A stretch of 64,000 nt of DNA from Cantharellus purpuraceus (taxonomy: Eukaryota > Basidiomycota > Agaricomycetes > Cantharellales > Hydnaceae). The notes under the pieces were generated by a model, which worked only from the letters and a program-made list of their open reading frames with translations, was not told the DNA's origin and did no database searches. Position numbers and translations under genes: made by a program. The stretch covers positions 124,001 through 188,000 of the forward strand of contig JALBUN010000011.1 of the NCBI GenBank assembly GCA_025174535.1, given 5' to 3'. Shown piece after piece: positions 11,316-21,015 of the stretch. Every line of letters begins with the position of its first letter. The first letter of the stretch is position 1.

Positions 11316-14300
11316 GACCCCGCTCCGATAGATACTCCGTCTACCCCTCCGTTTATATCGATGGTGGACGCTATGGTCTTTGCCAGACTAAGCAAGCTGG
11401 GCGGTTCTCACACATTCCAGGTCCACCTCTCCGACCTGATGTTCCTTGCCGCTCGTTCTGCCCGATCCACTCCACCAGACCTATCTATGGTTCCTCAGGA
11501 GTATCATGAGTTCGCCAACGTGTTCAGCAAGTCTAAAGCTGACTCCCTAGCAGAACACCGACCATATGATCTCAAGATCGAACTGGATGACAACTCCACC
11601 CCTCCACTTGGCCCTATCTACTCGCTATCACAAAAAGAGCTACTGGCTCTCCGGACATTCATAGACGAGAACTTGGCCACGGGCTTCATCTGCCCATCCC
11701 TATCTCCTCATGGAGCTCCGGTCCTATTTGTCTGCAAAAAGGACAGATCACTCCGTCTATGCATCGACTTCCGTGGGCTCAACAAGATCACCAAGAAAGA
11801 CCAATACCCAATACCCCGCACCGCAGACCTACTCAAGAGTCCTCGAAAGGCTAAGATCTACTCCAAAATAGATCTCCGACACGCCTACCATCTAGTCTGC
11901 ATCCGAGAAGGCAACGAATGGAAAACGACCTTCTGCACACGATATGGATCTTTCGAGTGGTGTGTCATGCCCTTTGGACTAACCAATGCTCTGGCCGCCT
12001 TCCAGAGGTTCATGAATGATACCTTCGCCGACCTCCTCGACATGACTGTCCTCATTTACTTAGATGACATTCTGGTATATTCGGACAATGAAGAAGAACA
12101 TCGGACACATGTCTGAGAGGTACTCCGACATCTCCAAAAGCATGGCCTCTTCGCCCGCGCTAACAAATGTGAATTCCACTCCGACTCGGTCAAATACCTA
12201 GGCTATATCCTCTCCCCAGCAGGATTAACAATGTCCGACGACAAAATCAAAGCCATACAGGAATGGCCAGAACCCCAGAAAGTCAAGGACGTACAGTCCT
12301 TCCTCAGGTTTGCCAACTTCTACCGCCACTTTATTCACGGCTACTCCAATATCACTGTTCCGCTCACCCGACTCACTAGGAAGGGTATCCAATGGAATTT
12401 CACTGACGAATGTAGACAGAGTTTTGAGACCTTGAAAAAGGCCTTTACTTCTGCTCCGATACTGACTCATTGGGTTCCAGACATTCCCATCCTTTTAGAG
12501 ACCGATGCCTCCGACTATGCACTTGCCGCAATCCTGTCCATCATCTCTCCAGACGACAGACAAGTCCACCCAATTGCTTTTCACTCGCATACATTTACGC
12601 CCCCCGAACTGAACTATGACATCCATGACAAAGAGCTCCTTGCCATATATGAAGCCTTCCGGATATGGAGACACTACCTTGAAGGTCCCTCCGATCTGGT
12701 GGACATCATAACTGACCACAAGAACTTGGAATACTTCTCCACAACGAAACTGCTCACCCGGAGACAGGTCCGATGGTCCAAATACCTATCTCAGTTCAAT
12801 CTCATTATCCATTTCCATCCAGGTCGACTTGGAGCAAAGCCTGACGTGCTAACTAGACACTGGGACGTCTACCCTAAAGAGGGGAATAGCGACTATGCCA
12901 CTGTAAACCCCACAACTTTCGTCCTGTGTTTACTAACGAGCAGCTGGCATCGTCCCTACGAGCATCCACCCTCATGACTCCCACTCTCCAAGCTGTCACC
13001 ATTATGGACATCAACCAACTCCATTCCGACATCTGCTCATCACTCCAATCCGATCCTGTTGCAGTTAAACACTTGGACAACCCTTCCGATCCAAAATGGT
13101 CACTTGACCCCGAAGGACACCTCCGACACAACAACTGGATATACGTCCCCGATGCCAATGGCCTCCAACTCCGAGTTTTGCAGTATTATCATGATCACCC
13201 GATCTCCAGCCACTTCGGGCAAAATCGCACACAAGGATTAATCCGACGAGACTATGTATGGCCAAAAATGCGGGAATACATTCAACACTACTGTAACTCC
13301 TGCACCATGTGTATGCGCTCAAAATCGCAAAGGCACAAACCCTATGGAACGCTCAAACAACTTCCGATCCTGGAGCAACCATGGAACTCCATCTCCATGG
13401 ACTTCATAGAGAAGCTCCCCCCATCGCTCGGATATGACACCATACTCATGATTGTTGACAGGTTCACCAAACAGTCACTATTCATTCCAACGCATGACAC
13501 CATCACCTCCGCCTCGCTAGCTAAATTGTTCGTTCTCCACGTATTCTCTAAACATGGAGTCCCGTCGCATGTCACATCCAATTGGGGTTCGGAGTTCGTG
13601 TCCTCCTTCTTCCGCACATTAGGAAAGGCTCTCAACATGAAGCTCCATTTCACCTCCAGATACCACCCTGAAGGAGACGGACAAACGGAACAAATGAATC
13701 AGTCACTGGAACAATATCTCCGAATCTATTGTAACTATCAACAAGACAACTGGGCTGATCTACTTCCAATCGCAGAGTTTGCCTACAACAACGCTCCAAA
13801 TGCGACTACCGGCATCTCTCCATTCTTTGCTAATAAAGGCTACCATCTGAACATCTCCGTCCACCCTGAGAAAGAACTTGCCTCCACCAAAGCCCGCCAA
13901 TTCATAACCGACCTCGATCAACTACACCAACATCTCTGAGAGACCATCTCTGATGCCCAGAAACAATATCAAGTCTCCGCAGACCGACGCTGCATCCCGG
14001 CTCTGGACCTGCAAATCAGAGACAAAGTATTCGTTAAGGCCGAACACTTCCAGACCACCCATCCATCGAAGAAACTCTCCGAGAAATACTTAGGTCCTTA
14101 TGAGGTCATTGCTTGCGCAGGCAGCAGGTCTTTCACCCTCCACCTCCCAGACCACTTCCAAGCAGTTCATCCAGTCTTCCATATATCAATGCTCGAACCT
14201 GCTACCACGAACGAGATCTCCAGTCGCACGCAACCTCCACCTCCCCTGATCATCATCGAAGGAGATAATGAATATGAGATATCCGAGATCCTGGACTCGA

Positions 14301-14476
14301 AGATCGACCGTCGATACAAGTGCAAGCTCCAGTACTTAGTCAAATGGACTGGATATGAAGGCACCGATGAAGAGTCTTCATGGATCTCCACATCCGAACT
14401 CGATCATGCATCTGAATCCATCTCCGATTTTCACTCCGCTTATCCAGGCAAACCTGGCCCTCTTATGAATCTTTAA
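11316..14476 (+). pseudogene. pol of chromovirus copy 2 (RT, RNase H, integrase, chromodomain)
   Basis: Reverse transcriptase spans about 11,500-12,350 and keeps the catalytic box YLDD ([11 protein letters not shown]). RNase H follows with TDASDYA and the ELNYDIHDKELLAI region. The integrase has its zinc-binding N-terminus (CNSCTMC) near 13,290-13,310 and a core starting SMDFIEKLP, but the second catalytic Asp reads Asn in TSNWGSEF. The chromodomain is at about 14,270-14,440 (LQYLVKWTGYEG...ESSWI). Breaks are a TGA at 12,114, a frameshift near 12,907 and a TGA at 13,937; both stops are CGA-to-TGA type. The polyprotein ends at TAA 14474-14476. Confidence 0.92.
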
Positions 14477-14625
14477 GTTCCATTACTAATGCTAATTCTA
14501 TTATTTCGCATCACCATTTTATTACAAGTCAAGGGAAATTACCAGCCTGCTCAAAAAGCTCCGAAGGAATCACTCCGCCTCATTCTTTCTCCGTTCCGAA
14601 ATTTATAATCATTTTCATTTTTATT

Positions 14626-16305
14626 TTATACATTGCATTTCCTTTTCCCCTTTCCCTTATCTACCTCAGGCTCCGTCTCCGACTCCTCATCACTCTCTAC
14701 ATCCGACACCCAATCCTTCTCATCTCCCATGTCCGAATCCTCGTCCAACAGGGCCATGAATTTCTGCAACCGACGTAACTCGGCTGTCTGATGACCCTCC
14801 AGAACCTCCTTCCATTTCATCGTCCTCACCAAGTCTACCAACAACCCCTCCGTCCGCCGAAGGTGCTCCGACTGTAGGTTAACCAGCCGGATAAGCTGGC
14901 CCACAGTGCTATTGGGCGCCGAAACGCACCCCGTACCTGCACCGGTTGTCGCCCCTTCCGATCCAATGCTGCTACCCCCGGCTGCCACAGCACCCGTCTC
15001 CGTCCGCCTCTTTTTGGTCAGACGACCCTCCGATTCCTTCTCTGCCCCTCCTTGTACCACTAATCGGGGCTTGATGCTCCGACTCCAGGGATCAAACTTC
15101 CCATTGATCCTACACCCTCCTTTCCGACCCCGACAACGATCGCAGGACCAAAGTCAGCAAGTCGGGCCGGTAGGCCACACGCACTCCACACCCGCATCAC
15201 GACATAAGTCGCAAGTTACACTGGGTCTGCCAAATGGCTCTGTTGGAGCCAGAGCCTTGGGTGGTCCGCCCCTTCTCGCTGCGGCCTCCAAGCGTTCCCT
15301 CTCCTCCTCCTTGTCCTGCTGTTCTGCCGCCACCTTCTCCATCTCACGCTTCCGAAGCTGGATCACCGACCTTGTGACATGCAGCTCCTTCTTACAGGTC
15401 GCCAACACGTGACTCTCCACCTTGCACCATATGACCCTCCGATCTGCCTCTCGCTTCTCTGTATCAGCACTCAGGTACACCTTCAGGGAAAAGACCGCGA
15501 CGTCGAGGTTCTTCTTAGTGGTAGCAGCATAGAGCTCCGCTCTTTTGTGAGCCTCGACCGCAGCTACCCAAGCCATCTCCTCATAAGAATTCGAAGTAGG
15601 ATCCAGCTCTGCATCCATCCCAACATCCATGCCTGCCTCGGGCTCCACAGTTGCATTGAGCTCCACATTGGCATTGGGATCCGCTTCCACCTCCGCCCTC
15701 TCCGTCTCCGCCGCATCATCTTCCTCAGCTGCCCCTAACTCAAATAAGGGCCGTGCCCACAGACGTAACGGCGAGTCCTCCGCAGTGACAATCCTCGAAT
15801 GAGTCGCCTCCGTCCATGTAACGGAGATGATGGTGACTTCCGGGGTCCCTGGCTGTATTGGCACACTCGGACTTCCTGGGTGGCTGGTTTCCCCTGCCCC
15901 GGTCACCTCCTCCTCTACCTCCATGGCCACCTCTAACTTGTGTGCCTGCTCCTCCACTTCTTTCAGTCTCGCAGCCTCCATCGCTGCCGCAAGTTCCTTC
16001 ACCATGCAGGCCCTCTCGGCCTTCACTTCCTCCTCTTTCCTTCTCCGTTCTGTTTTCACCGCCTCTTTCCGTTGCTGCTCCTCCTCCTCCTTCCATCTCT
16101 GTCCCGCCTCCTCCTCCTCCTTCCGTCTCCGTGCTGCCTCCTCCTCCTCCTTCCATCTCCGTTCCACCTCCTCCTCCTCCTTCCGTCTCCGTTCTGCTTC
16201 CTCCTCCTCTTTCCATTTCCGCTCCTCTTCCTCTTCCTTCCGTCAGGCCAAGAGCAACTGCTCCAGCTCGGCCACGCTCATGCTTGCCAAAGGGTTTGAC
16301 ATCAT
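14626..16305 (-). pseudogene. Antisense accessory gene of the chromovirus, copy 2 (Zn2Cys6-like)
   Basis: Read on the minus strand from paired ATGs at 16305/16302, just downstream of a TATA box. The product would have a charged N-terminus of about seven R/W-KEEEE repeats (coiled coil), an acidic middle, and a helical segment rich in Lys/Glu/Arg. A six-cysteine block with spacing C-X2-C-X6-C-X12-C-X2-C-X6-C follows (about 15,213-15,121), then a Leu-rich coiled coil (VGQLIRLVNLQ onward) and an acidic tail ending KRKCNV. The spacing fits fungal binuclear zinc clusters, though an extra Cys lies in the loop and the first half is less basic than usual. Two in-frame TGA codons, one near the N-terminus (shared with copy 1) and one inside the Cys block (15154-15156), break this copy. 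It is convergent with pol, with 149 bp between stop codons. Confidence 0.72.
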
Positions 16306-16333
16306 TGAGGATAAGACCTCAATCATGCCCCTC

Positions 16334-16341
16334 CTTTTATA
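16334..16341 (-). promoter_or_regulatory. TATA box of the antisense gene, copy 2
   Basis: On the minus strand TATAAAAG stands 28 bases before the ATG pair of the antisense gene, as in copy 1. It lies inside the element, between the purine tract and the coding region, so the antisense gene does not depend on the LTR promoter. Confidence 0.6.
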
Positions 16342-16443
16342 TGTCTCCAGACCCCCAGTATAACTCCGACCACACCCAATCGTCTCACCTATTCAATCCA
16401 CGGACATGAGGCCTCAGGGGCTCGGCCTTAAACGGAGAGATAC

Positions 16444-16970
16444 TGTTATGACTATATTCATTAACGCCCAGATCCCCATCAGATCCCCTCAGATCCCCAC
16501 GCACATGAAATCTATACTCCATTTGGAAACCGCTACGTCTCCATTTACCTGTCCGATTGTCACCGCCAATTCCGCCCATCCATCTCCAGTTCCGATTGAT
16601 GCATCAGCATCACCATAGGAACCCAGACATCCATCCCCGTCAGACTCGGACATACTCATGTAAGGCCGTCGGCCTCGGAGACCCATCACCAGAGTAATTA
16701 TTATTAGATTTCAAATATGTATTTAAGTTGCCCGACTGGGGACTTCATTCCCCAGTTTGAATATTGAATCACGCCTAGCTCCTAAGTCCGATCCTAACTC
16801 TCTAAGTCGTACTCTGTCTCTGAAATCTCAGACACCGGTATTAGTGAGGGTGCAGCACATAAGCTGAAGCCAAGTCCGTTCTGACCCCCACGACATACTC
16901 CGACTCCAACCCGACCTCCAACCCGACCTCCGATCCAATCTCCGACCCCAATCGGACCTAGTGCGTAACA
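16444..16970 (+). mobile_element. LTR-A, 3' LTR of chromovirus copy 2
   Basis: This 527-bp LTR begins TGTTATGACTA directly after the purine tract AACGGAGAGATAC and ends GTGCGTAACA. It is the reference copy for LTR-A. A TATTTAAG-like motif and a small hairpin (ctgggga...ttccccag) lie near 16,710-16,760. No target duplication can be tested because the 5' LTR is truncated. The right flank is Copia-like sequence. Confidence 0.9.
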
Positions 16971-17343
16971 TCTACATCCATCCTAGCGACCATCTGCTTC
17001 TGCTTCACCAGCTTTACTGTGTTCATATTCATGTGGCTGAAGATTTGGTGCCACTCGTCCCAGGTACATGTATTCTTGGCCAGGTATGCGTGATCCAACT
17101 CATTTTTAGCACAGACGTTCATGTGATATAGGCGGCCTTCCTTGGCCCCTTCAGCCAGTATGGTGCCATCAGGTGCCTTAATTACAGTGTGTGAATCTTT
17201 GAAGAGAACAGCAAAGGCAGCATCCATGATCCATGATATGGATATGAGGTTGTGGGAGGCACTAGGTGTGTGCAGTACGTTGCGAAGGGTTATTGGGTAT
17301 GTCCTGCCATTGACATTTGATAGCAGGTGAACAGTGCCCTTCT
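16971..17343 (-). pseudogene. Copia-like fragment, GAG-pre-integrase region
   Basis: The minus-strand frame reads through KGTVHLLSNVNG, ISWIMDAAF and EGRLYHMNV to TWDEWHQIFSHMN. This is the pattern of the GAG-pre-integrase domain of Ty1/Copia polyproteins, including the conserved W-H-x-x-x-x-H-x-N core. Both ends are cut, by LTR-A on the left and LTR-B on the right, so only a piece of the polyprotein remains. Confidence 0.75.
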
Positions 17344-18271
17344 TGTTTTGGAACCCGCAAAATTATGGTGTTAGGGAAAACTCTAAATCACCACAATTCC
17401 GTGAATGAACAGCTGAGAAGAATATCAAACCCTGCTGCAGCACAACTCCAGAAACAATTTAATGTTTGTACTTTGGTTACAATCCTTTGTATTGGTCAAT
17501 GCAGACTATACGCAGAAAAGTAATACATTTCTTAGCAGCAAGAAATGAATAAGACTTCCAGAGTCTAGAGTTCACGGACGCTTAGGGGTCCAGACATTCC
17601 AAAAAGAGGGGAATGCACTTAGAAGCTAGAGGAAGTAGGTGGATGAATCCAACCGTCCAACCAGTGACACTCTGAAGCAGGTAACAGCAATGTGTGAAGT
17701 AGTCTAGCAACTTGTTACACACTAGGTCTGAATTGGGGTTGGAGATTGGGTTGGAGATTGGGTTGGAGATTTGGTTGGAGTTGGAGAAGGAGTCAGTTAC
17801 ATCGTGGGGGTCAGAATGGACTTGGCTTCAGCTTATGTGCTGCGCCCTCACTAATACTGGTGTCTGAGATTTTGGAGGCAGAGTACGACTTAGAGAGTTG
17901 GGATTGGACTTAGGAACTAGATGTGATTCAATATTCGAACTGGGGAATGAAGTCCCCAGTTGGGCAACTTAAATACATATTGGAAATCTAATAATAATTA
18001 CTCCGGTGATGGGTCTCCAAGGCCAACGGCCTTACATGAGTATGTCCGAGTCCGACAGGGATGGATGTCCAGGTTCCTATGCTGATGCTGATGCATCAAT
18101 CGGAACAGGAGACGGATGGGCAGAATCAGCAGTGACAATCAGACAGGTAGATGGAGACGTGGCGGTTTCCAAATGGAGTATAGATTTCATACATGCAGGG
18201 ACCTGAGTGGATCAGATGGGGATCTGGGCGTTAATGAATATAGTCATAACACAACTTTCACATGAGTTCAA
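17344..18271 (-). mobile_element. LTR-B fragment, interrupted by LTR-A
   Basis: Starting at TGTTTTGGAACCC, this is the reverse complement of the last ~390 bp of LTR-B (compare 10,920-11,310). It is interrupted by a complete LTR-A at 17713-18251 and continues only a few bases beyond. Then LTR-C sequence begins near 18,272. The order of events is LTR-B first, then LTR-A into it. Confidence 0.8.
17708..18256 (-). mobile_element. Solo LTR-A with target-site duplication CAACT
   Basis: A minus-oriented LTR-A (17713-18251, 539 bp) starts TGTTACACACTAGG and ends TAGTCATAACA. It is flanked by CAACT at 17708-17712 and 18252-18256. The LTR-B copy at about 10,945 shows the uninterrupted target. It is slightly longer than the reference because of extra ttggagattggg-type units near its 3' side. 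Confidence 0.92.
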
Positions 18272-18671
18272 GTTTCAACTTTGATTGACTCTCAGAGAAG
18301 CCAGAAGTTATTATATTACAAGCGCAGCAGGCTCTAATATTAATCAAACTTGGAGAAGAGGTTAATACAGAGTAACTGATTAGTAATTAACACACTACAA
18401 GCCCACTTGGAGCAGTAACTTGAAGTGTATTAATTGTTATTCATTGATCAAGAACCTCACACGTGTAATTGAGACTCTGAGGTTAGTCAAATTATCACAT
18501 ATCGGGCTATTGGTTATAATCAAGAATCTTGCACGTTTAATTGAGACTCTGAGGTTAGTCAGGTTAATATGTACTAGGCTATTGATTGGTCAAGAATACT
18601 GCACATTTAATTGAGACTCTAAGGTTAGTCAGGTTAATACGTACTTTGCTATTGATCAGTTGGTTCAATTG
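18272..18671 (+). mobile_element. LTR-C fragment (downstream half)
   Basis: About 390 bp match 20,692-21,015 closely, starting at tttgattgactct and ending at ggttcaattg. The second copy carries a TATA box upstream, so this part is probably the R/U5 half of an unidentified LTR. It contains near-identical internal repeats of a ~60-bp unit (tcaagaa...ctgaggttagtca). The right end is cut by LTR-A. Confidence 0.6.
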
Positions 18672-19145
18672 AGGTTGGGTCGGAGTCGGAGTACATCGTG
18701 GGAGTTGGAACAGACTTGGCTTCAGCTTATGTGCTGCGCCCTCACTAATACCAGTGTCCAAGATTTCAGAGACAGAGTATGACTTAGAGAGTTAGGATCA
18801 GACTTAGGAACTAGGCGTGATTTGATATTCAAACTGGGGAATGAACTCCCCAGTCGGGCAACTTAAATACATATTTGAAATCTAATAATAATTACTCTGG
18901 TGATGAGTCTCCGAGGCCGACAGCCTTACATGAGTATGTCCGAGTCCGACGGGGACGGATGTCCAGGTTCCTATGGTGATGCTGATGCATCAATCGGAAC
19001 CGGAGACAGATGGGCGGAATCGGCGGTGACAATCGGACAGGTAAATGGAGATGTAGCGGTTTCTAAATGGAGTATAGATTTCATGTGCACAGGGATCTGA
19101 GTGGATCGGACGGGGATCTGGACGTTAATGAATATAGTCATAACA
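18672..19145 (-). mobile_element. LTR-A, minus orientation, end-truncated
   Basis: Almost complete reverse complement of LTR-A ending in TAGTCATAACA at 19145. The first ~40 bases at its 3' side are missing, where it meets LTR-C. It is joined head-on to a plus-strand LTR-A end, mirroring the arrangement at 1610-2104. Confidence 0.82.
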
Positions 19146-19239
19146 GACCCCCACAATGTACATGACTCCGACTCCGACTCCGACTCCAACCAAACCTCCG
19201 ACCCAATCTCAGACCTTCAATCAGACCTAGTGTGTAACA
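19146..19239 (+). mobile_element. LTR-A fragment (3' end only)
   Basis: This ~94-bp piece starts gacccccacaatgtac and ends GTGTGTAACA, matching the terminal part of LTR-A in plus orientation. It directly follows the inverted LTR at 18672-19145 with no target duplication. Confidence 0.75.
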
Positions 19240-19480
19240 GTCAGCCATGGAGCTTGTCTCTACATACTTCTGAGTATATAGTTCTTCAAAGTAGTAGTGG
19301 ACATCTATCTGCTGCTGATTGGTCACATACATGTCATGCCACATGTCCCACATCTGCTTTGAAGTTTGGGCCCTTTGAAACATGCAGCCATTGAGAACTC
19401 TCAGTGGTGCCCTTCATGAGACCCTGAGCTGCATGAACATGTGTTACATCCTGTAACACCAAGTCCAAACTCCAGACCTC
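19240..19480 (-). pseudogene. Copia-type gag fragment
   Basis: The minus-strand frame contains SKGPNFKADVGH and, in an adjacent frame, WHDMYVTNQQQIDVHYYFEELYTQ. This resembles the UBN2-type gag of Copia elements, which commonly has a W-x-x-L-x-x-x-Y core followed by an L/F-x-E-L segment. A frameshift separates the two parts. It is a relic with undefined ends. Confidence 0.5.
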
Positions 19481-19495
19481 CATCTTCTTCTTCTC

Positions 19496-19620
19496 CATCC
19501 CCATCAACTCCACCTCCATCAACTCCACCCCCATCAACTCCACCCCCATCAACTCCACCCCATCAACTCCACCTCCATCAACTCCACCTCCATCAACTCC
19601 ACCTCCATCAACTCCAAACT
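19496..19620. repeat. 15-bp minisatellite (ccatcaactccacct)
   Basis: About eight copies of a 15-bp unit run in tandem with minor variation, one unit being 14 bp. Read on the minus strand it would encode GVELM or GGVDG repeats, depending on the frame. It is probably slippage-generated expansion inside retroelement sequence. Confidence 0.88.
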
Positions 19621-20342
19621 CCATTATTGTTCTCTTTATAAGTAGTTTCTTCTTATGGGTTACAACAAACCTTCTTTTATATTGTTTAGTTTCAGTTCAG
19701 ACTTGGGTCCAAACTCCAAACTCCTTTCCATGTTGTACCCCATATCCATCTTATTGTCTTGTTGTTTTAGTTTCAGCATTCAATTCTCCACATACTTATA
19801 TAGGCTACTCTCTGTCTATTACAGTAGTTTGTATATCGACTAAGATTTGCCCCATTAACTTCTTGGTTGCTAGCTTCTTGACAAGTACCTTCTTGACAAG
19901 TTGAACTCCGGATCCCTGATCCAACTCCATACTCTGAACTCCAAAATATTGGACCAATGAACCAAGGGAGTGCAACACACAAGTTGAAGCCAAGTCCACT
20001 CAATCCAACTCAATAGTATTGCTCCCACTCTGTCTCCGGTTGAACTGGAACAGTAAAGCCTCATCTCCCTCTTTCCTAGCAGCCAAACTCCAGCCCTTTC
20101 CCATTGAACCCTGAGTTGTCCCAGAGCTTAACATCATGCAGCAACCAGTCCATGTGTTCCTTCCATTCAAGCTTCCATTCTGCAGTAGCCACCTTTGTGC
20201 TGGATTGCTGGAGTATATGAAGTTCTAAACTACTTCAAATAAGGACTATTATTTAGTAGTTCAAAGGTATTTCAAATGTTCTAATGAATGTACTTATATT
20301 TTGCATTTTTGTATATTTGAGCCCACAAGTATACACAATGGG
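19621..20342. other. AT-rich retroelement remnant without clear borders
   Basis: No intact gene is present. The stretch near 19,960-20,000 shares a block with the 3' half of LTR-A (gtgcaacac...gttgaagccaagtcc), suggesting a distantly related LTR. A minus-strand frame around 20,070-20,200 (TAEWKLEWKEHMDWLLHD) looks like a piece of a retroelement gag but matches no family I can name. Confidence 0.4.
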
Positions 20343-21015
20343 TTGGTTGCTGATATAATATGTCATGTGACTTCAAAGAGCACTCACATGCAAGCGAATG
20401 ACATGTATATTACATAAGCAGCAGAGTTCATGCACTTCAGCCAAAAGCAGTCACAGAAGGTTCTGACACCTTCCTGGACCTTCCACAAGGTTCTCTGGCC
20501 TTCTCTTTCCTTCTAGGGGATATTCTCTAATTAGTTACATAAGCTAGATAGCCCATGTATATAAAAGGGGCTGCAACAGCAGTGCAATAAAGAATATCTT
20601 TTTACCACACACACACAGCAGTGTCCACTCAAGCATTGAGTAATCATCACATAAGCAGCACACTTATATCAGCTACTCTTAAGGTATATTAGCTTTGATT
20701 GACTCTTGGAGAAGCCAGAAGTTATTATATTACAAGCGCAGCAGGCTCTAATATTAATCAAACTTGGAGAAGAGGTTAATACAGAGTAACTGATTAGTAA
20801 TTAACACACTACAAGCCCACTTGGAGCAGTAACTTGAAGTGTATTAATTGTTATTCATTGATCAAGAACCTTGCACATTTAATTGAGACTCTGAGGTTAG
20901 TCAGGTTAATATGTACTAGGCTATTGGTTGGTCAAGAATACTGCATGTTTAATTGAGACTCTGAGGTTAGTCAGGTTAATATGTACTTTGCTATTGATTG
21001 GTTGGTTCAATTGTG
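20343..21015 (+). mobile_element. LTR-C copy with TATA box
   Basis: The second half repeats 18,272-18,671. Upstream lies TATAAAAG at 20560-20567, followed by gcaataaagaat, the normal U3-R order of an LTR. The exact 5' border is not resolved; tgatataatatgtcatgtg near 20,352 is one candidate. The right border near 21,015 abuts the inverted Copia-like fragment. Confidence 0.5.

Larger units (their letters stand above)
7863..16970 (+). mobile_element. Ty3/gypsy chromovirus copy 2, nearly full length
   Basis: The layout is a truncated 5' LTR, gag (8195-9856), an inserted foreign solo LTR (9857-11310), pol with RT, RNase H, integrase and chromodomain (11316-14476), an antisense gene (16305-14626, minus), a purine tract and a 527-bp 3' LTR. 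Without the inserted LTR the element is about 7.7 kb. At least four in-frame TGA codons stand where CGA is expected, and there is one frameshift. It is a decayed but readable member of the family and serves as the reference for copy 1. Confidence 0.92.

Noticed and set aside
15827..16409. Plus-strand Ser- and Pro-rich frames opposite the antisense gene N-terminus
   Set aside because: Reverse strand of the KEEEE repeats; repetitive codons keep several frames open.
19441..19641. Pro/Ser/Thr-rich secreted protein on the plus strand
   Set aside because: Frame consists of the 15-bp minisatellite; no signal peptide or gene context.
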